A stretch of 38,688 nt of DNA. It comes from Chloroflexota bacterium (GTDB lineage: Bacteria > Chloroflexota > Anaerolineae > Caldilineales > Caldilineaceae). Both the position numbers and the translations under genes were made by a program. The first letter of the stretch is position 1. Every line of letters begins with the position of its first letter. The stretch covers positions 1 through 38,688 of the forward strand of contig QEUW01000026.1 of the NCBI GenBank assembly GCA_003577005.1, written 5' to 3'. This document shows positions 7,677 through 16,726 of the stretch, one piece after another. The notes beneath the pieces are model-generated. The model did no database searches, had not been told where the DNA came from, and saw only the letters and a program-made list of their open reading frames with translations.

Positions 7677-7773
7677 AAAAGCGGAACACAGAGGGCACTG
7701 AGAAGACACAGAGAACACAAAGTTTTCCTCGGTGCTCTCTGTGCAAACTCCGTGTTCCCTGTGTTCCGCTTTT
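7677..7773. repeat. Long CACAGAG/CTCTGTG palindrome
   Basis: Perfect 15-bp outer arms (7677-7691 and 7759-7773) enclose further partly complementary CACAGAGAACAC and GTGCTCTCTGTG words. It fills the gap between the DUF4432 gene and the epimerase gene and could form a long cruciform or an mRNA hairpin. The same words occur at 3805-3872. Confidence 0.75.
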
Positions 7774-7799
7774 CCTTCTTTGCCCAACCATCTTGTTGC

Positions 7800-8873
7800 T
7801 TACGCTGTCGGCTCGACCGCGCCATCCAGCCCAAATCGTTTTACCCCTGTCCGGGCCTCGAACAACCCGACCGTCAGCTCTGCCGCTAACGAAGCGCCCG
7901 CCTCAAGCGTAAGGTGGCTCTTGGTGCTGTTCATGACATTGACCAGCCCCTGGCCGGGGATGCTGCTCCACGGTTCGAGCGCCATGGTATAGGTCCGCTT
8001 GTAAAAGGGAAAGCCGCTCGACCCATACATCTCTTGCCAGAACCAGAGATAGCGGAAGACTTCGGCGCTCCAGGCCAGGCCAACGCCAACGCCGAGTTGG
8101 TGGTTGACCAGGGCGTACCAAGGCGGGCCGGCAAAATCCATGAGATAGGCCAGCGTGTTGCGCGGTTCGTCTTCGCCGGGTACGCGGCTCATGTCGATGG
8201 TGCGGCCAGCCCGAGCTTCGCCGTGTGGCCACTGCGCCTTGGCGCCTGGCAAGAGCACAACGTGCGGCAGATCGTGGGTGCCGTCGGCCCAAATGGTCTG
8301 CGCATTGGTGTAGATACGAGTGTCGCCGGAGAGGAAGGGTGCGCCGTAAGCCGGATGATGGCCCCACATAAAGTCGATGGGTTCGCCGGCCAGATTGGTC
8401 ATCGTCTCTTGTAGACAGAGATGGCCCTCACCGGCGCGCAGGATCATGCGCCGGGTGCAGCGCAACGGGCTGCGGAATAGCTGCACCGAAAAATCGATGA
8501 CCGCCTCATCGCCGCCCTCCTTGACAATTTCGTATTGCCAGGGCAAGGTCGAGGACTCGCCGTGGAAGTTGAGTTCGACCCCCTTGTACTGGCAGGCGTC
8601 GCCGCCGTTGGGGAAAAGCTCTTGCCAGCCGCCCTCGTACATTTCCAGCCAGGCGGTCTGGCTGTCACTGGCAAACCAGCCGTGTGTGGGCGCCCGCACC
8701 CCCAGGAGCGACTTCCACATGACATCGATCCCAGATGGGACATGGATCAACTCGTAGATGTCGGCGCCTTTATTGGGAAGAACTGTCACCTTGATTTGGT
8801 CATTCTCTACCGTGACGGCCTGAACGCCGTTGGCAAGGTCGCTGGTCTGTACGCGGCAGGGTGCAGAGGACAT
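7800..8873 (-). CDS. Aldose 1-epimerase-like / DUF4432 protein
   Basis: This 357-residue protein has the galactose-mutarotase (aldose epimerase) fold as judged by its beta-rich layout, the early Asn-Lys-Gly-Ala-Asp-Ile-Tyr-Glu-Leu segment, the Gly-Gly-Trp-Gln-Glu-Leu-Phe-Pro-Asn motif near residues 80-90, and the Gly-His-His-Pro-Ala-Tyr-Gly motif near residue 190, which carries a likely catalytic His. A late Pro-Trp is also present. Such enzymes interconvert sugar anomers or bind oxidised sugars. AGGAG lies 6 bases upstream of the ATG. It heads the minus-strand sugar cluster. Exact specificity is unknown. Confidence 0.82.
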   Translation of the reverse strand: MSSAPCRVQTSDLANGVQAVTVENDQIKVTVLPNKGADIYELIHVPSGIDVMWKSLLGVRAPTHGWFASDSQTAWLEMYEGGWQELFPNGGDACQYKGVELNFHGESSTLPWQYEIVKEGGDEAVIDFSVQLFRSPLRCTRRMILRAGEGHLCLQETMTNLAGEPIDFMWGHHPAYGAPFLSGDTRIYTNAQTIWADGTHDLPHVVLLPGAKAQWPHGEARAGRTIDMSRVPGEDEPRNTLAYLMDFAGPPWYALVNHQLGVGVGLAWSAEVFRYLWFWQEMYGSSGFPFYKRTYTMALEPWSSIPGQGLVNVMNSTKSHLTLEAGASLAAELTVGLFEARTGVKRFGLDGAVEPTA

Positions 8874-9026
8874 CGTCGGCTCCTTGTTGTCGGGTCGTAG
8901 GTTGGCTGGGCTAACTTCATTGTACCATCAACCGGCAACAAGTCAATCACGATGACAGGGGCATCAAAGGCATAGTGGGTACCCTGGCGTCGATCTTTCT
9001 GACCAGGAATTAAAGGTGGCCAGCAG

Positions 9027-10655
9027 CTAAATAGCTTCTGTGGGCCAGGTAAAGTAGAAGGTTGCACCCTCACCGACAGCAGATGCGAGCCAGACGCGAC
9101 CGCCGCGCTGCTCGACGATTTTTTTCACCATCGCCAGACCCATACCACTCCCCTCGACTTTGTCGCGCGGGTTGAGGGTTTGGAATACTTGAAAAATACG
9201 ATTGTGAAAGAGGGAATCGATCCCAGGCCCGTTATCGGTCACGGCAAATTCGATGCACCTATTCTCCTCCCGCGCCGACACATGGATGCGAGCAAGCTGA
9301 GGCTGGTGGTGATGTTTGAGCGCATTGTCAAGCAGGTTCCGAAAGACCAGCTCCAGGGGGATACGTTCTGTTCTCAGCACCGGCATAGCTCTTGCAACCG
9401 TTACCGTGAAACCCGCGGGCGGTGCAATCCACTCGACGACGCTGTGAACGAGGAGGGCTGTATCAACCGTTTCGGATGCACTGTAGTGGCGGTCTGCCCG
9501 GGAGTAAGCAAGCAGGTCGTTGAGTAACTGCTCCATCCGCTGCACGCGCCGGCGTAACTTGTCGAGATGCACTCGAGAGGCAGGAGGTAGTATCTTCGCA
9601 CAATCTTCGACAATCCACCGTGACAGGGCATCGATGGCGCGCAGCGGAGACCTGAGGTCATGGGAAGCGGCATAAGCGAATTGGTCTAGCTCGCGATTGC
9701 GACGTTCGAGTTCAAGCGTACGTTCTGCTACCCGCTGTTCGAGCTGGTCGCGCGCCTGGCGGAGCTCCTTCTCCGCCTGTTGGCGCCGGGTAATATCCTC
9801 AAAGACGTTGATCGCACCGACCTGGCGACCTGCCTCATCGAATAGTGGATCGATGTTGACGGAGGCAATGATGATTGTACCATCCGGTCGCTCGATGTGG
9901 ATGGTCTCATTACGGGTTCCCTGACCCGTCAGGACGGCGACCGCCATGGGACATTTCTCATGAGAGAGAAGCGAGCCGTCTGGCCGATAGATGCGGAAGG
10001 AGCCACAGAAGCGGTCGGCGGGGTCATGGAGTTTGGGATGGCGCCCCCAGAGTTCGGCGGCGCGCTGGTTGTAGTAGGAAATTAACCCTTCGCTGTCACA
10101 GATAAACATGGCCGTCGGCATGATCTGGAGGAGCGTGCGCTGGCGCTCCTCACTCAACCGCAGCGCTGTCTCTGCCTCTTTGCGTGGGGTGATGTCCTCA
10201 AAGACATTGATAGCGCCAACCCGACGCCCATTCTGATCCAGAATTGGATCGATATTGACCGCGACGTAGACGTGCGAACCATCGGGCCGTTCCACGACCA
10301 CTTCGGCATTGCGTATCCGCTGGCCGGTTTGTACAGCAACTGCCATAGGGGTTTCGGCATGGGGCAGCAGGGCGCCATCGAGGCGAAAGAGGCGAAAGGA
10401 ACCACAGAAGCGTTCGTCCGGTTCGTTGAGCCTGGGTTTTCTACCCCAAATTTCCGCAGCGCGGGGGTTGAAATAAGTAATCAATCCCTCGCTATCGCAG
10501 GTGTACATCGCCACGGGCAAGAGATCCAGCAGCAAATCAGTGTGCTCCCCAGCTGTGGCGCGTAGGGTTTGAGGGTTAGCACCGATCATGATGGCAAACT
10601 GTTCCCCTACCGTATATTTGGTCTGCACCTCCTGGGGCAGCTTTTGCTCAGGCAT
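9027..10655 (-). CDS. Sensor histidine kinase with two near-identical PAS domains
   Basis: With the ATG at 10653-10655 (GGAG six bases upstream) the protein has about 542 residues; a TTG seven codons earlier is also open. There is no signal peptide or membrane helix, so it is cytosolic. Two PAS domains (about 40-160 and 175-290) are very similar to each other, and both keep Cys-Asp-Ser-Glu-Gly and Arg-Phe-Cys-Gly-Ser-Phe-Arg. A short coiled coil precedes the HisKA box with phospho-acceptor His332. The ATPase domain follows, with N-box Asn-Leu-Leu-Asp-Asn, G1 box Asp-Asn-Gly-Pro-Gly-Ile (about 474-479) and G2 box Gly-Ser-Gly-Met-Gly-Leu. The ligand is unknown; the paired cysteines could suit a redox or cofactor signal. 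No response regulator is adjacent. Confidence 0.93.
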   Translation of the reverse strand: MPEQKLPQEVQTKYTVGEQFAIMIGANPQTLRATAGEHTDLLLDLLPVAMYTCDSEGLITYFNPRAAEIWGRKPRLNEPDERFCGSFRLFRLDGALLPHAETPMAVAVQTGQRIRNAEVVVERPDGSHVYVAVNIDPILDQNGRRVGAINVFEDITPRKEAETALRLSEERQRTLLQIMPTAMFICDSEGLISYYNQRAAELWGRHPKLHDPADRFCGSFRIYRPDGSLLSHEKCPMAVAVLTGQGTRNETIHIERPDGTIIIASVNIDPLFDEAGRQVGAINVFEDITRRQQAEKELRQARDQLEQRVAERTLELERRNRELDQFAYAASHDLRSPLRAIDALSRWIVEDCAKILPPASRVHLDKLRRRVQRMEQLLNDLLAYSRADRHYSASETVDTALLVHSVVEWIAPPAGFTVTVARAMPVLRTERIPLELVFRNLLDNALKHHHQPQLARIHVSAREENRCIEFAVTDNGPGIDSLFHNRIFQVFQTLNPRDKVEGSGMGLAMVKKIVEQRGGRVWLASAVGEGATFYFTWPTEAI

Positions 10656-10789
10656 CTGTAGCTCCGTGATTCCCAACGTCTCTCAAAGATCATCATACCA
10701 TACTCTAGTCTCTACCAAAGGTATAACTTGTGTACCCCCAATGGTCTATCTTGGATAGATTTTTGGGCGCTCGACCTCAATAGATCGGA
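10656..10789. other. Gap between carA and the kinase gene
   Basis: This short gap holds a possible minus-strand promoter for the kinase: TATGAT (complement of 10692-10697) with TTTGGT or TTGGTA 15-16 bases upstream. A small CTATC...GATAG dyad lies near 10745-10760. Support is modest. Confidence 0.3.
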
Positions 10790-11962
10790 TCAAGCCTCCT
10801 GTTGGTGGGCACTCGCTTTTACCAGCGTGGCAAACCGGGCAAAGAGGAGATCTGCATCGTGCGGGCCCGGGCTGGCCTCGGGATGATATTGCACACAAAA
10901 GACGGGTCGTTTGCGCAACTGAAGCCCCTCGACCGTGCCGTCGTTGAGATTGCGGTGCGTTACTTCGACATCAGCCGGTAGGCTGCTTTCGTCTACGGCG
11001 TAATTGTGGTTCTGAGCGGTGATCTGCACCGTGGCGGAACTGCTGTCGTTCACGGGCTGGTTGCTGCCGTGGTGGCCGAACTTGAGCTTGTAGGTGCGCC
11101 CCCCCAGCGCCAGGCCAATGATCTGGTGGCCCAGACAGATACCAAAGGTAGGGATGCCGGTTTCTAGCAACTTGCCTACCGCCGCTGCGGCATAGGGCAC
11201 ACCGGCCGGGTCGCCTGGCCCATTGCTCAGAAAGATGCCATCCGGCTGTAAGGCCAACACCTCTTCGGCAGAGGTATGGGCCGGCACCACGGTAACGCGC
11301 AGCCCGTGGCTGGTCAGGCGGCGCAAGATGTTGTGTTTGACTCCAAAGTCATAGGCAACGACAAGTGGATTGCCGGTTGCCGGCTGCGAGTTGCCAGTGG
11401 TAGATGGGCCATAGTTGCCGGACGGCACCGGCGTCCACTCGACACGGGTGCCATCAACCCAGTTGTAGCGCTCCTGGCAGGTCACCTCGCGCACCAGGTC
11501 GCGGCCATCCAGCCCTTCCCAGCGTTGTGCCAGGTCGAGTAGTTGTTCAACCGTGTGGCTGCCGTCCGTGCAGAGCGCCGCATGGAGGACGCCTTTCTCG
11601 CGCAGCCGGCGGGTGAGGGCGCGCGTATCCACCTCGCTGATGCCGGGAATGCCGTGGCGGTCCAGGTAGTCGTGGAGGGTCTCGTGGGCGCGCCAGTTGC
11701 TGACCACTGGGCTGACCTCGCGCACAATAAAAGCGGTGATCTGCGGCCTGTCACTCTCCACATCTTCAGGGTTGATGCCCGTGTTCCCCACATGCGCAAC
11801 GGTCATACAGACCATCTGGCCGCGGTACGAAGGGTCGGTGATGACCTCCTGATAGCCGGTGAGGCTCGTATTGAAGACTACCTCACCGACCACAGTCGTC
11901 GCCGCCCCAAATGCCTTTCCGCGGTACACTGTGCCATCTTCAAGAACAAGCAAAGCTGTCAC
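10790..11962 (-). CDS. carA: Carbamoyl-phosphate synthase small subunit
   Basis: CarA hydrolyses glutamine and channels ammonia to CarB for carbamoyl phosphate, used in arginine and pyrimidine synthesis. The 390 residues comprise the N-terminal CPSase domain and a class-I glutamine amidotransferase domain. The latter shows the nucleophile motif Gly-Ile-Cys-Leu-Gly-His-Gln and the His/Glu pair in Gln-Tyr-His-Pro-Glu-Ala. The start is GTG at 11962 with GGAG just upstream; no ATG fits. The linker before Val-Val-Ala-Tyr-Asp-Phe-Gly is somewhat long and rich in Gly-Asn, encoded by repeated GGCAAC-like words. carB is not adjacent; carA is the last gene of the arginine run, after the short NAGS gene. 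Confidence 0.95.
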   Translation of the reverse strand: MTALLVLEDGTVYRGKAFGAATTVVGEVVFNTSLTGYQEVITDPSYRGQMVCMTVAHVGNTGINPEDVESDRPQITAFIVREVSPVVSNWRAHETLHDYLDRHGIPGISEVDTRALTRRLREKGVLHAALCTDGSHTVEQLLDLAQRWEGLDGRDLVREVTCQERYNWVDGTRVEWTPVPSGNYGPSTTGNSQPATGNPLVVAYDFGVKHNILRRLTSHGLRVTVVPAHTSAEEVLALQPDGIFLSNGPGDPAGVPYAAAAVGKLLETGIPTFGICLGHQIIGLALGGRTYKLKFGHHGSNQPVNDSSSATVQITAQNHNYAVDESSLPADVEVTHRNLNDGTVEGLQLRKRPVFCVQYHPEASPGPHDADLLFARFATLVKASAHQQEA

Positions 11963-11999
11963 AAGGTCTCCTTCACCCCAACTTCAGTCGCTAACAATG

Positions 12000-12045
12000 C
12001 CATTGACCATTAATCATTGGCTAATCATCGGCAATTGACAATTCT
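12000..12045. repeat. CAATTGAC/CATTGACC intergenic repeat
   Basis: The gap between argA and carA carries CATTGACCATTAATCATTGG and CAATTGACAATT words, related to those at 838-885. It is a probable dispersed repeat with weak dyad symmetry. Confidence 0.35.
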
Positions 12046-12633
<588 letters not shown>

Positions 12634-12654
12634 TGCATAACCCTCCTGAACGTA

Positions 12655-12695
12655 GAGACTAGAGACTGGGTCTCTAATCTCCAGTCTCTAGTCTC
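12655..12695. repeat. GAGACTAGAGACTGG inverted repeat
   Basis: Perfect 15-bp arms (12655-12669 and 12681-12695) with an 11-base loop lie between argD and argA, just upstream of the argA ribosome binding site. There is no T-run, so it is more likely an mRNA processing or attenuation hairpin, or a mobile palindrome, than a terminator. Confidence 0.8.
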
Positions 12696-12697
12696 CA

Positions 12698-13888
12698 CTA
12701 AACCTCCTGCAAAATCTCCCCCACGGTTGCTACCGTACGCTTGATCTCCTCTTCCGTGATAATCAGCGGCGGGACAAAGCGCAAGACGTTGGCGCCGGCG
12801 CTCACCAGCAAAAGCCCGCGCTCATATCCCTGGTTGACTACAGGCGTCACGTCGATGTCCATTTCCACACCGACCAGCAGTCCGCTGCCACGTACCTCTT
12901 TGATGTGCGGGCTGTTCAACTCCTCCAGCAGTTCCTTGAGCAGCTTGCCCTTGGCCTTGACTTCGGCGAGAAATTCCGGACGGTTGATGCGGGTGACGAC
13001 GTGGTGTGCTACATGGGTCACCACCAGGCCGCCGGCGAAGGTGCTGCCGTGGTCGCCCTTGTGCATGGCATCAGCCACCTTCTGCTTCATGAGAATCGCT
13101 CCGATGGGCAGACCACCGGCCAGCGGTTTGGCTGCGGTCAGAATGTCTGGCTCAACACCATACCCCTCATAGGCCCAGAGATGCCCCGTACGACCCACCC
13201 CACACTGCACCTCATCGAAGATAAGCAGTGCATCGTACTCATCAGCCAAGTCGCGCAGCCCTCGGAGAAACTCGGACGTGGCAATATAGATGCCGCCCTC
13301 ACCCTGCACCGGCTCCACGATGATGGCGCAGACTGTCTCGTCCATTTGCGCCCGCGCATCCGCCAGGTCGTTGAACTCGGCAAAGCGGACGCCTGGCATC
13401 AGCGGCTTGAAAGGGTCCTGATATTTGGGGCGGGGCGTCGCCGCCAGCGCGCCATAGAGCCGGCCATGAAAGGCGTTGGAAAAGGCGAGGATGTTGGTCT
13501 TCTCTTCGTTGCCATGTTCGCGGGCGTAGCGGCGGGCAAACTTGAACGCCCCTTCATTCGCCTCAGCCCCACTGTTGGCAAAGTGGACCTTGTCGGCAAA
13601 GCTGGTTTCGCAGAGCAGCTTGGCCAGGCGGGCGTGCGGCTCGCTGTGATACAGGTTGCTCACGTGGAGCACACCGCTCTCCAGCGCCTCCTGTGTGGCC
13701 TGTTTGATCCCGGCATCGTTGTATCCCAGCGCATTGACCGCGATCCCGGCCACCAGGTCCAGATAAGCCTTGCCATCGCTGTCGTAGAGCGTGCTGCCCT
13801 CGCCCCGCTCCAGCACAAACGGCGGCCGGCCATAGACACCCAGCACATACTCCTGTTCCATCTCGATCACAGCCTGCTTCTCCATCAT
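12698..13888 (-). CDS. argD: Acetylornithine aminotransferase
   Basis: ArgD is a PLP-dependent class-III aminotransferase that converts N-acetylglutamate semialdehyde to N-acetylornithine. The protein is about 396 residues from the first of two tandem ATGs (13888, 13885); GGGGGA lies immediately upstream and better suits the second. Visible motifs are Asn-Ser-Gly-Ala-Glu-Ala-Asn (PLP phosphate), Phe-Asp-Glu-Val-Gln-Cys-Gly-Val-Gly-Arg-Thr-Gly (PLP ring), and a Lys in Ala-Lys-Pro-Leu-Ala-Gly-Gly-Leu-Pro-Ile-Gly, the Schiff-base lysine. It is flanked by argB and argA in biosynthetic order. A related omega-aminotransferase is the only real alternative, and the context excludes it. Confidence 0.93.
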   Translation of the reverse strand: MMEKQAVIEMEQEYVLGVYGRPPFVLERGEGSTLYDSDGKAYLDLVAGIAVNALGYNDAGIKQATQEALESGVLHVSNLYHSEPHARLAKLLCETSFADKVHFANSGAEANEGAFKFARRYAREHGNEEKTNILAFSNAFHGRLYGALAATPRPKYQDPFKPLMPGVRFAEFNDLADARAQMDETVCAIIVEPVQGEGGIYIATSEFLRGLRDLADEYDALLIFDEVQCGVGRTGHLWAYEGYGVEPDILTAAKPLAGGLPIGAILMKQKVADAMHKGDHGSTFAGGLVVTHVAHHVVTRINRPEFLAEVKAKGKLLKELLEELNSPHIKEVRGSGLLVGVEMDIDVTPVVNQGYERGLLLVSAGANVLRFVPPLIITEEEIKRTVATVGEILQEV

Positions 13889-13931
13889 TCCCCCTTGTTG
13901 AAGTTTGGATGATTGATTTCTGATTTTCCAC

Positions 13932-13997
13932 GAATCGGTATACAGGTTCACGATGCAAGTGATGATTCAAAACCGGCACATTCACAAATACCGATTC
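13932..13997. repeat. GAATCGGTAT inverted repeat
   Basis: Perfect 10-bp arms (13932-13941 and 13988-13997) separated by 46 bases lie in the argB-argD gap. This may be an operator, an RNA stem or a repeat remnant. Confidence 0.5.
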
Positions 13998-14041
13998 CCT
14001 GGTACCCATTACCACTTCACGGCCCAGACTTTTGGAACAGC

Positions 14042-14857
14042 CTAATTTGCCCCAATGATCCCCGTCCCGCTGCCTTCCTGCACCCCCGCCAGGTTGGTAA
14101 TAACCGCCTGGGCCACGCCGCCGCGCACGGCTTCCACCGCGCTGCGCACTTTGGGGATCATACCGCCCGTGATGATGCCCTCGTCGATCCACTGTTCGGC
14201 CTGATTGGCGGTGACGGCGCGGCAGACCTGGCCGGCTACCAGCACGCCGGGCACGTTGCTGATAAAGACCAGCTTGATTGCGCCCAGCCGGGCCGCAATG
14301 GCGGTGGCGGCATGGTCGGCGTTGACGTTGTAGCTCAGTGCGTCGTGGGCGCCAAAGCTGATGGGGCTGACTACCGGCACGATACCGGCGGTGACTAGCG
14401 TGTCGAGCAAGTGCGTATCTATGTCATGGATTTCGCCGACACGCCCCAGGTCGCCCAGAGGATGCCAGAGCGGTTCGACATAGATCGTGCCGTCATCCAC
14501 ACCGCTGATGCCGGCGGCGCGCACCCCGCCGTTGACCAACGCCCGCACGATCCGCTTGTTGATCAACCCGCTGAGCACCATTTCGGCAATGTCGAGGCTG
14601 GCGGCATCGGTGACGCGCAACCCTTCGATAAAGCGCGGCTCGATGCCCAATTTCTGCTGCAGATCGGCAATGGCCTTGCCGCCCCCGTGGACGATGACCG
14701 GTGCGTGCCCCTCGGCGATCACGGCCTGCACCGCCCGCACCAGGCCTTTCAGAAAGGTCTCGTCATCCAGCTCATTGCCGCCCACCTTGAGCACCACCAC
14801 ATAGCTCCTCGGGCCGGCCGGCTCAGCCAGCGTCAATGTTTCCGGTGTCGTCTCCAT
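14042..14857 (-). CDS. argB: Acetylglutamate kinase
   Basis: ArgB phosphorylates N-acetylglutamate with ATP, the second step of arginine synthesis. The 271-residue protein has the amino-acid kinase fold with Leu-Lys-Val-Gly-Gly-Asn near residue 23, His-Gly-Gly-Gly-Lys near residue 59 (substrate and ATP loop), and Gly-Gly-Met-Ile-Pro-Lys near residue 230. The length suits the short, non-regulatory type; an N-terminal extension of about 18 residues precedes the first strand. GAGG precedes the ATG by 7-8 bases. It follows argC after a gap that contains a 20-bp palindrome. Confidence 0.95.
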   Translation of the reverse strand: METTPETLTLAEPAGPRSYVVVLKVGGNELDDETFLKGLVRAVQAVIAEGHAPVIVHGGGKAIADLQQKLGIEPRFIEGLRVTDAASLDIAEMVLSGLINKRIVRALVNGGVRAAGISGVDDGTIYVEPLWHPLGDLGRVGEIHDIDTHLLDTLVTAGIVPVVSPISFGAHDALSYNVNADHAATAIAARLGAIKLVFISNVPGVLVAGQVCRAVTANQAEQWIDEGIITGGMIPKVRSAVEAVRGGVAQAVITNLAGVQEGSGTGIIGAN

Positions 14858-14886
14858 CCTCGCACCTCGTCAAAAACAGCTTTATC

Positions 14887-14935
14887 ATCCACAGATTACA
14901 CAGATTGAAGACAAAAATCTGTGTAATCTGTGGAT
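14887..14935. repeat. ATCCACAGATTACACAGATT perfect palindrome
   Basis: Perfect 20-bp arms (14887-14906 and 14916-14935) around a 9-nt loop fill the argC-argB gap. There is no T-run on either side. The ACAGATT word is shared with gaps at 5543 and 24456, so this is a dispersed repeat family. Confidence 0.85.
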
Positions 14936-14943
14936 CACTATTC

Positions 14944-15978
14944 TCACAGAAGCCCCATCGTCTCTTCCAGCCCGGTGGCGATGTTGAAATTCTGGATCGC
15001 CTGGCCGCTGGCGCCCTTGAGCAGGTTGTCGAGCGTGGCGACGATAATATAATCGTTGCCATTTGGCTCGCCGGGGTCCGCCGGAGTGATGCTGATGGCG
15101 CAGCGGTTAGTATGGGTCGTATGGCGCAAGGTCGCCTGCTGACCAGCCGGCAACAGGTGGATAAACGGTTCGCCGGCATACTCTTCGGCATAGAGCTCGC
15201 GGACCTGCGTCTCGGTGACGCCGGCGGGTATGCTCACATAGATCGTACTGAGGATACCGCGGTTGACTGGCAACAGGTGGGGCGAGAAGATAAACTTGTG
15301 CGGCTCGCTGGCCCCGTTGGCATGGTTCAACACCTGCTCCATCTCGGCGATGTGGCGGTGGCGCACCCCAATATTGTAGGGCGACAGATTGTCATGTGCC
15401 TCGACAAACTGGTAGGGCAGTGCCGTCTTACGCCCGGCGCCGCTGACACCGCTCTTGCTGTCGACGATCACCTTTTTGCTCAGCCAGCCGGCCTTGGCCA
15501 GTGGATAAAGCCCCAGGTTGACGCTGGTCGGGTAGCAGCCCGGATTGGCGATCAGCCCGGCGCCCTTGATCTGTTCGCGGTAGACCTCGCAGAGCCCGTA
15601 GACAAACTGGGCGAGCAGTTCGGGCGCCGTGTGTTCGGTCTTGTACCAGCGTTCATAGATCTGCCGGTCGAGCAGGCGAAAGTCGGCGCTCAGATCAATC
15701 ACCCGCACCCCTGCCTCTTGAAAATGCTTGACAGGCCCAATCGATGCGGCATGGGGCAAACAAAGAAAGACTACATCGACCTCGCTGGCGCGCTCGACTG
15801 CCTCATCCAGGCTGATGAGCGGGTATTCCCACGGCGCCGCGTGGATATCGGCGATGGTGCTGCCGGCGCTGCTTTCGCTGGTCAGCCACCCGACCTCCAG
15901 TTCCGGGTGCCGGTGGATCAGTTGGATGAGTTCATACCCGGTATAGCCGGTAGCCCCGGCAATGCCTGCCTTGTACAT
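14944..15978 (-). CDS. argC: N-acetyl-gamma-glutamyl-phosphate reductase
   Basis: ArgC reduces N-acetylglutamyl phosphate with NADPH, the third step of arginine synthesis. The 344-residue protein starts with Gly-Ile-Ala-Gly-Ala-Thr-Gly-Tyr-Thr-Gly (NADP site) and has the catalytic Cys in Asn-Pro-Gly-Cys-Tyr-Pro-Thr near residue 150. The Gly-Val-Ser-Gly-Ala-Gly-Arg and late Lys-Gly-Ala-Ser-Gly-Gln motifs fit the family. GAGGGGAG lies close before the ATG at 15978. It is the first arg gene of the run; paiB ends 28 bases upstream and may be co-transcribed. Confidence 0.96.
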   Translation of the reverse strand: MYKAGIAGATGYTGYELIQLIHRHPELEVGWLTSESSAGSTIADIHAAPWEYPLISLDEAVERASEVDVVFLCLPHAASIGPVKHFQEAGVRVIDLSADFRLLDRQIYERWYKTEHTAPELLAQFVYGLCEVYREQIKGAGLIANPGCYPTSVNLGLYPLAKAGWLSKKVIVDSKSGVSGAGRKTALPYQFVEAHDNLSPYNIGVRHRHIAEMEQVLNHANGASEPHKFIFSPHLLPVNRGILSTIYVSIPAGVTETQVRELYAEEYAGEPFIHLLPAGQQATLRHTTHTNRCAISITPADPGEPNGNDYIIVATLDNLLKGASGQAIQNFNIATGLEETMGLL

Positions 15979-16006
15979 TGCTCTCCCCTCGCTTTGTTGA
16001 TTCCCT

Positions 16007-16636
16007 TTATCCTATCCCCTTAGGTAGGCGGACAGCCATCTGCGCGGCGACTGCCTGTTCAACGCAATCGGGCGACGCTCGCAGATTGCGGATAACTCCG
16101 CCCCGGTCTTCTACGGGCCGGTTTTGGCTGAGTTTGGCCTTGCCTTCTATCCTTGTAATCTCCATGCGAAAGGCGACGACGCCCTTGAGCAAGTTTAGAT
16201 GCCGCTCGCTCCACGCAAAACGCCACGGCTGCGGCCGCGGCGCTTCGTGGAGGTCCACCAGTTGCTCGAGCATCTGTTGCACGGTTGCAGGGTCCTCTAC
16301 AATCTGTGGAAATCCATACGCATGGACGGCTACATAGTTCCAGGTTGGCACAGCAAATTCGCTCTCATACCAGGAAGGTGAAATATAGGCGTGGGGTCCC
16401 TGGAAGATAACCAGCGCTTCCTGACTGGCGGTGAAGTGTTCCCACTGCGGATTGGCGCGCGCCATGTGCGCGACCAAGGCGCCATAGCGCCCCTGCGACC
16501 GGTCAAGCATGAAGGGCAGCGGGGTGGCAAAGGGCGCGCCCTCATGTACAGTGACGAGCGTGGCAAAATTGTGCGCCTCCATCACCTGTTGCAGCGTTGT
16601 CGGATCTTGTTCGTGAAAAACGCCTGGTAGATACAT
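16007..16636 (-). CDS. PaiB-family FMN-binding protein
   Basis: A 209-residue member of the PaiB / FMN-binding negative regulator family (split-barrel flavin fold). The family pattern is complete: start Met-Tyr-x-Pro-x-x-Phe, Met-Ala-Arg-Ala-Asn-Pro-Gln-Trp, Phe-Gln-Gly-Pro-His-Ala-Tyr-Ile-Ser-Pro-Ser-Trp-Tyr, Val-Pro-Thr-Trp-Asn-Tyr, and the late Lys-Leu-Ser-Gln-Asn-Arg. PaiB in Bacillus is described as affecting sporulation and protease gene expression; most homologues are functionally uncertain. AGGGG precedes the ATG by 7 bases. It lies between a terminator and argC, and may be the first gene of the arginine transcript. Confidence 0.9.
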   Translation of the reverse strand: MYLPGVFHEQDPTTLQQVMEAHNFATLVTVHEGAPFATPLPFMLDRSQGRYGALVAHMARANPQWEHFTASQEALVIFQGPHAYISPSWYESEFAVPTWNYVAVHAYGFPQIVEDPATVQQMLEQLVDLHEAPRPQPWRFAWSERHLNLLKGVVAFRMEITRIEGKAKLSQNRPVEDRGGVIRNLRASPDCVEQAVAAQMAVRLPKGIG

Positions 16637-16693
16637 GCTGATTCCCCTGTCTGGTTGGCCGCAAACGAGTGGGCCGCCGAGAAAATAAAGCGA

Positions 16694-16726
16694 GAAAATA
16701 AAGAAGGCTCCCCGCCTGGAGAGCCT
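16694..16726 (-). terminator. Intrinsic terminator upstream of paiB
   Basis: On the minus strand a 9-bp stem (one G-T pair) with the loop AGGC, formed by 16705-16726, is followed by TCTTTATTTTC. It lies about 180 bases after the stop codon of the 3-hydroxyacyl-CoA dehydrogenase gene and about 60 before paiB. It could end that gene's mRNA or act as a leader attenuator for paiB. The stretch 16727-16908 has no gene I can support and no riboswitch class I recognise. Confidence 0.7.

Noticed and set aside
3805..7773. CRISPR array suspected from recurring CTCTGTG and ACAGATT words
   Set aside because: Copies are far apart, irregular and lack uniform spacers; they are dispersed intergenic repeats.
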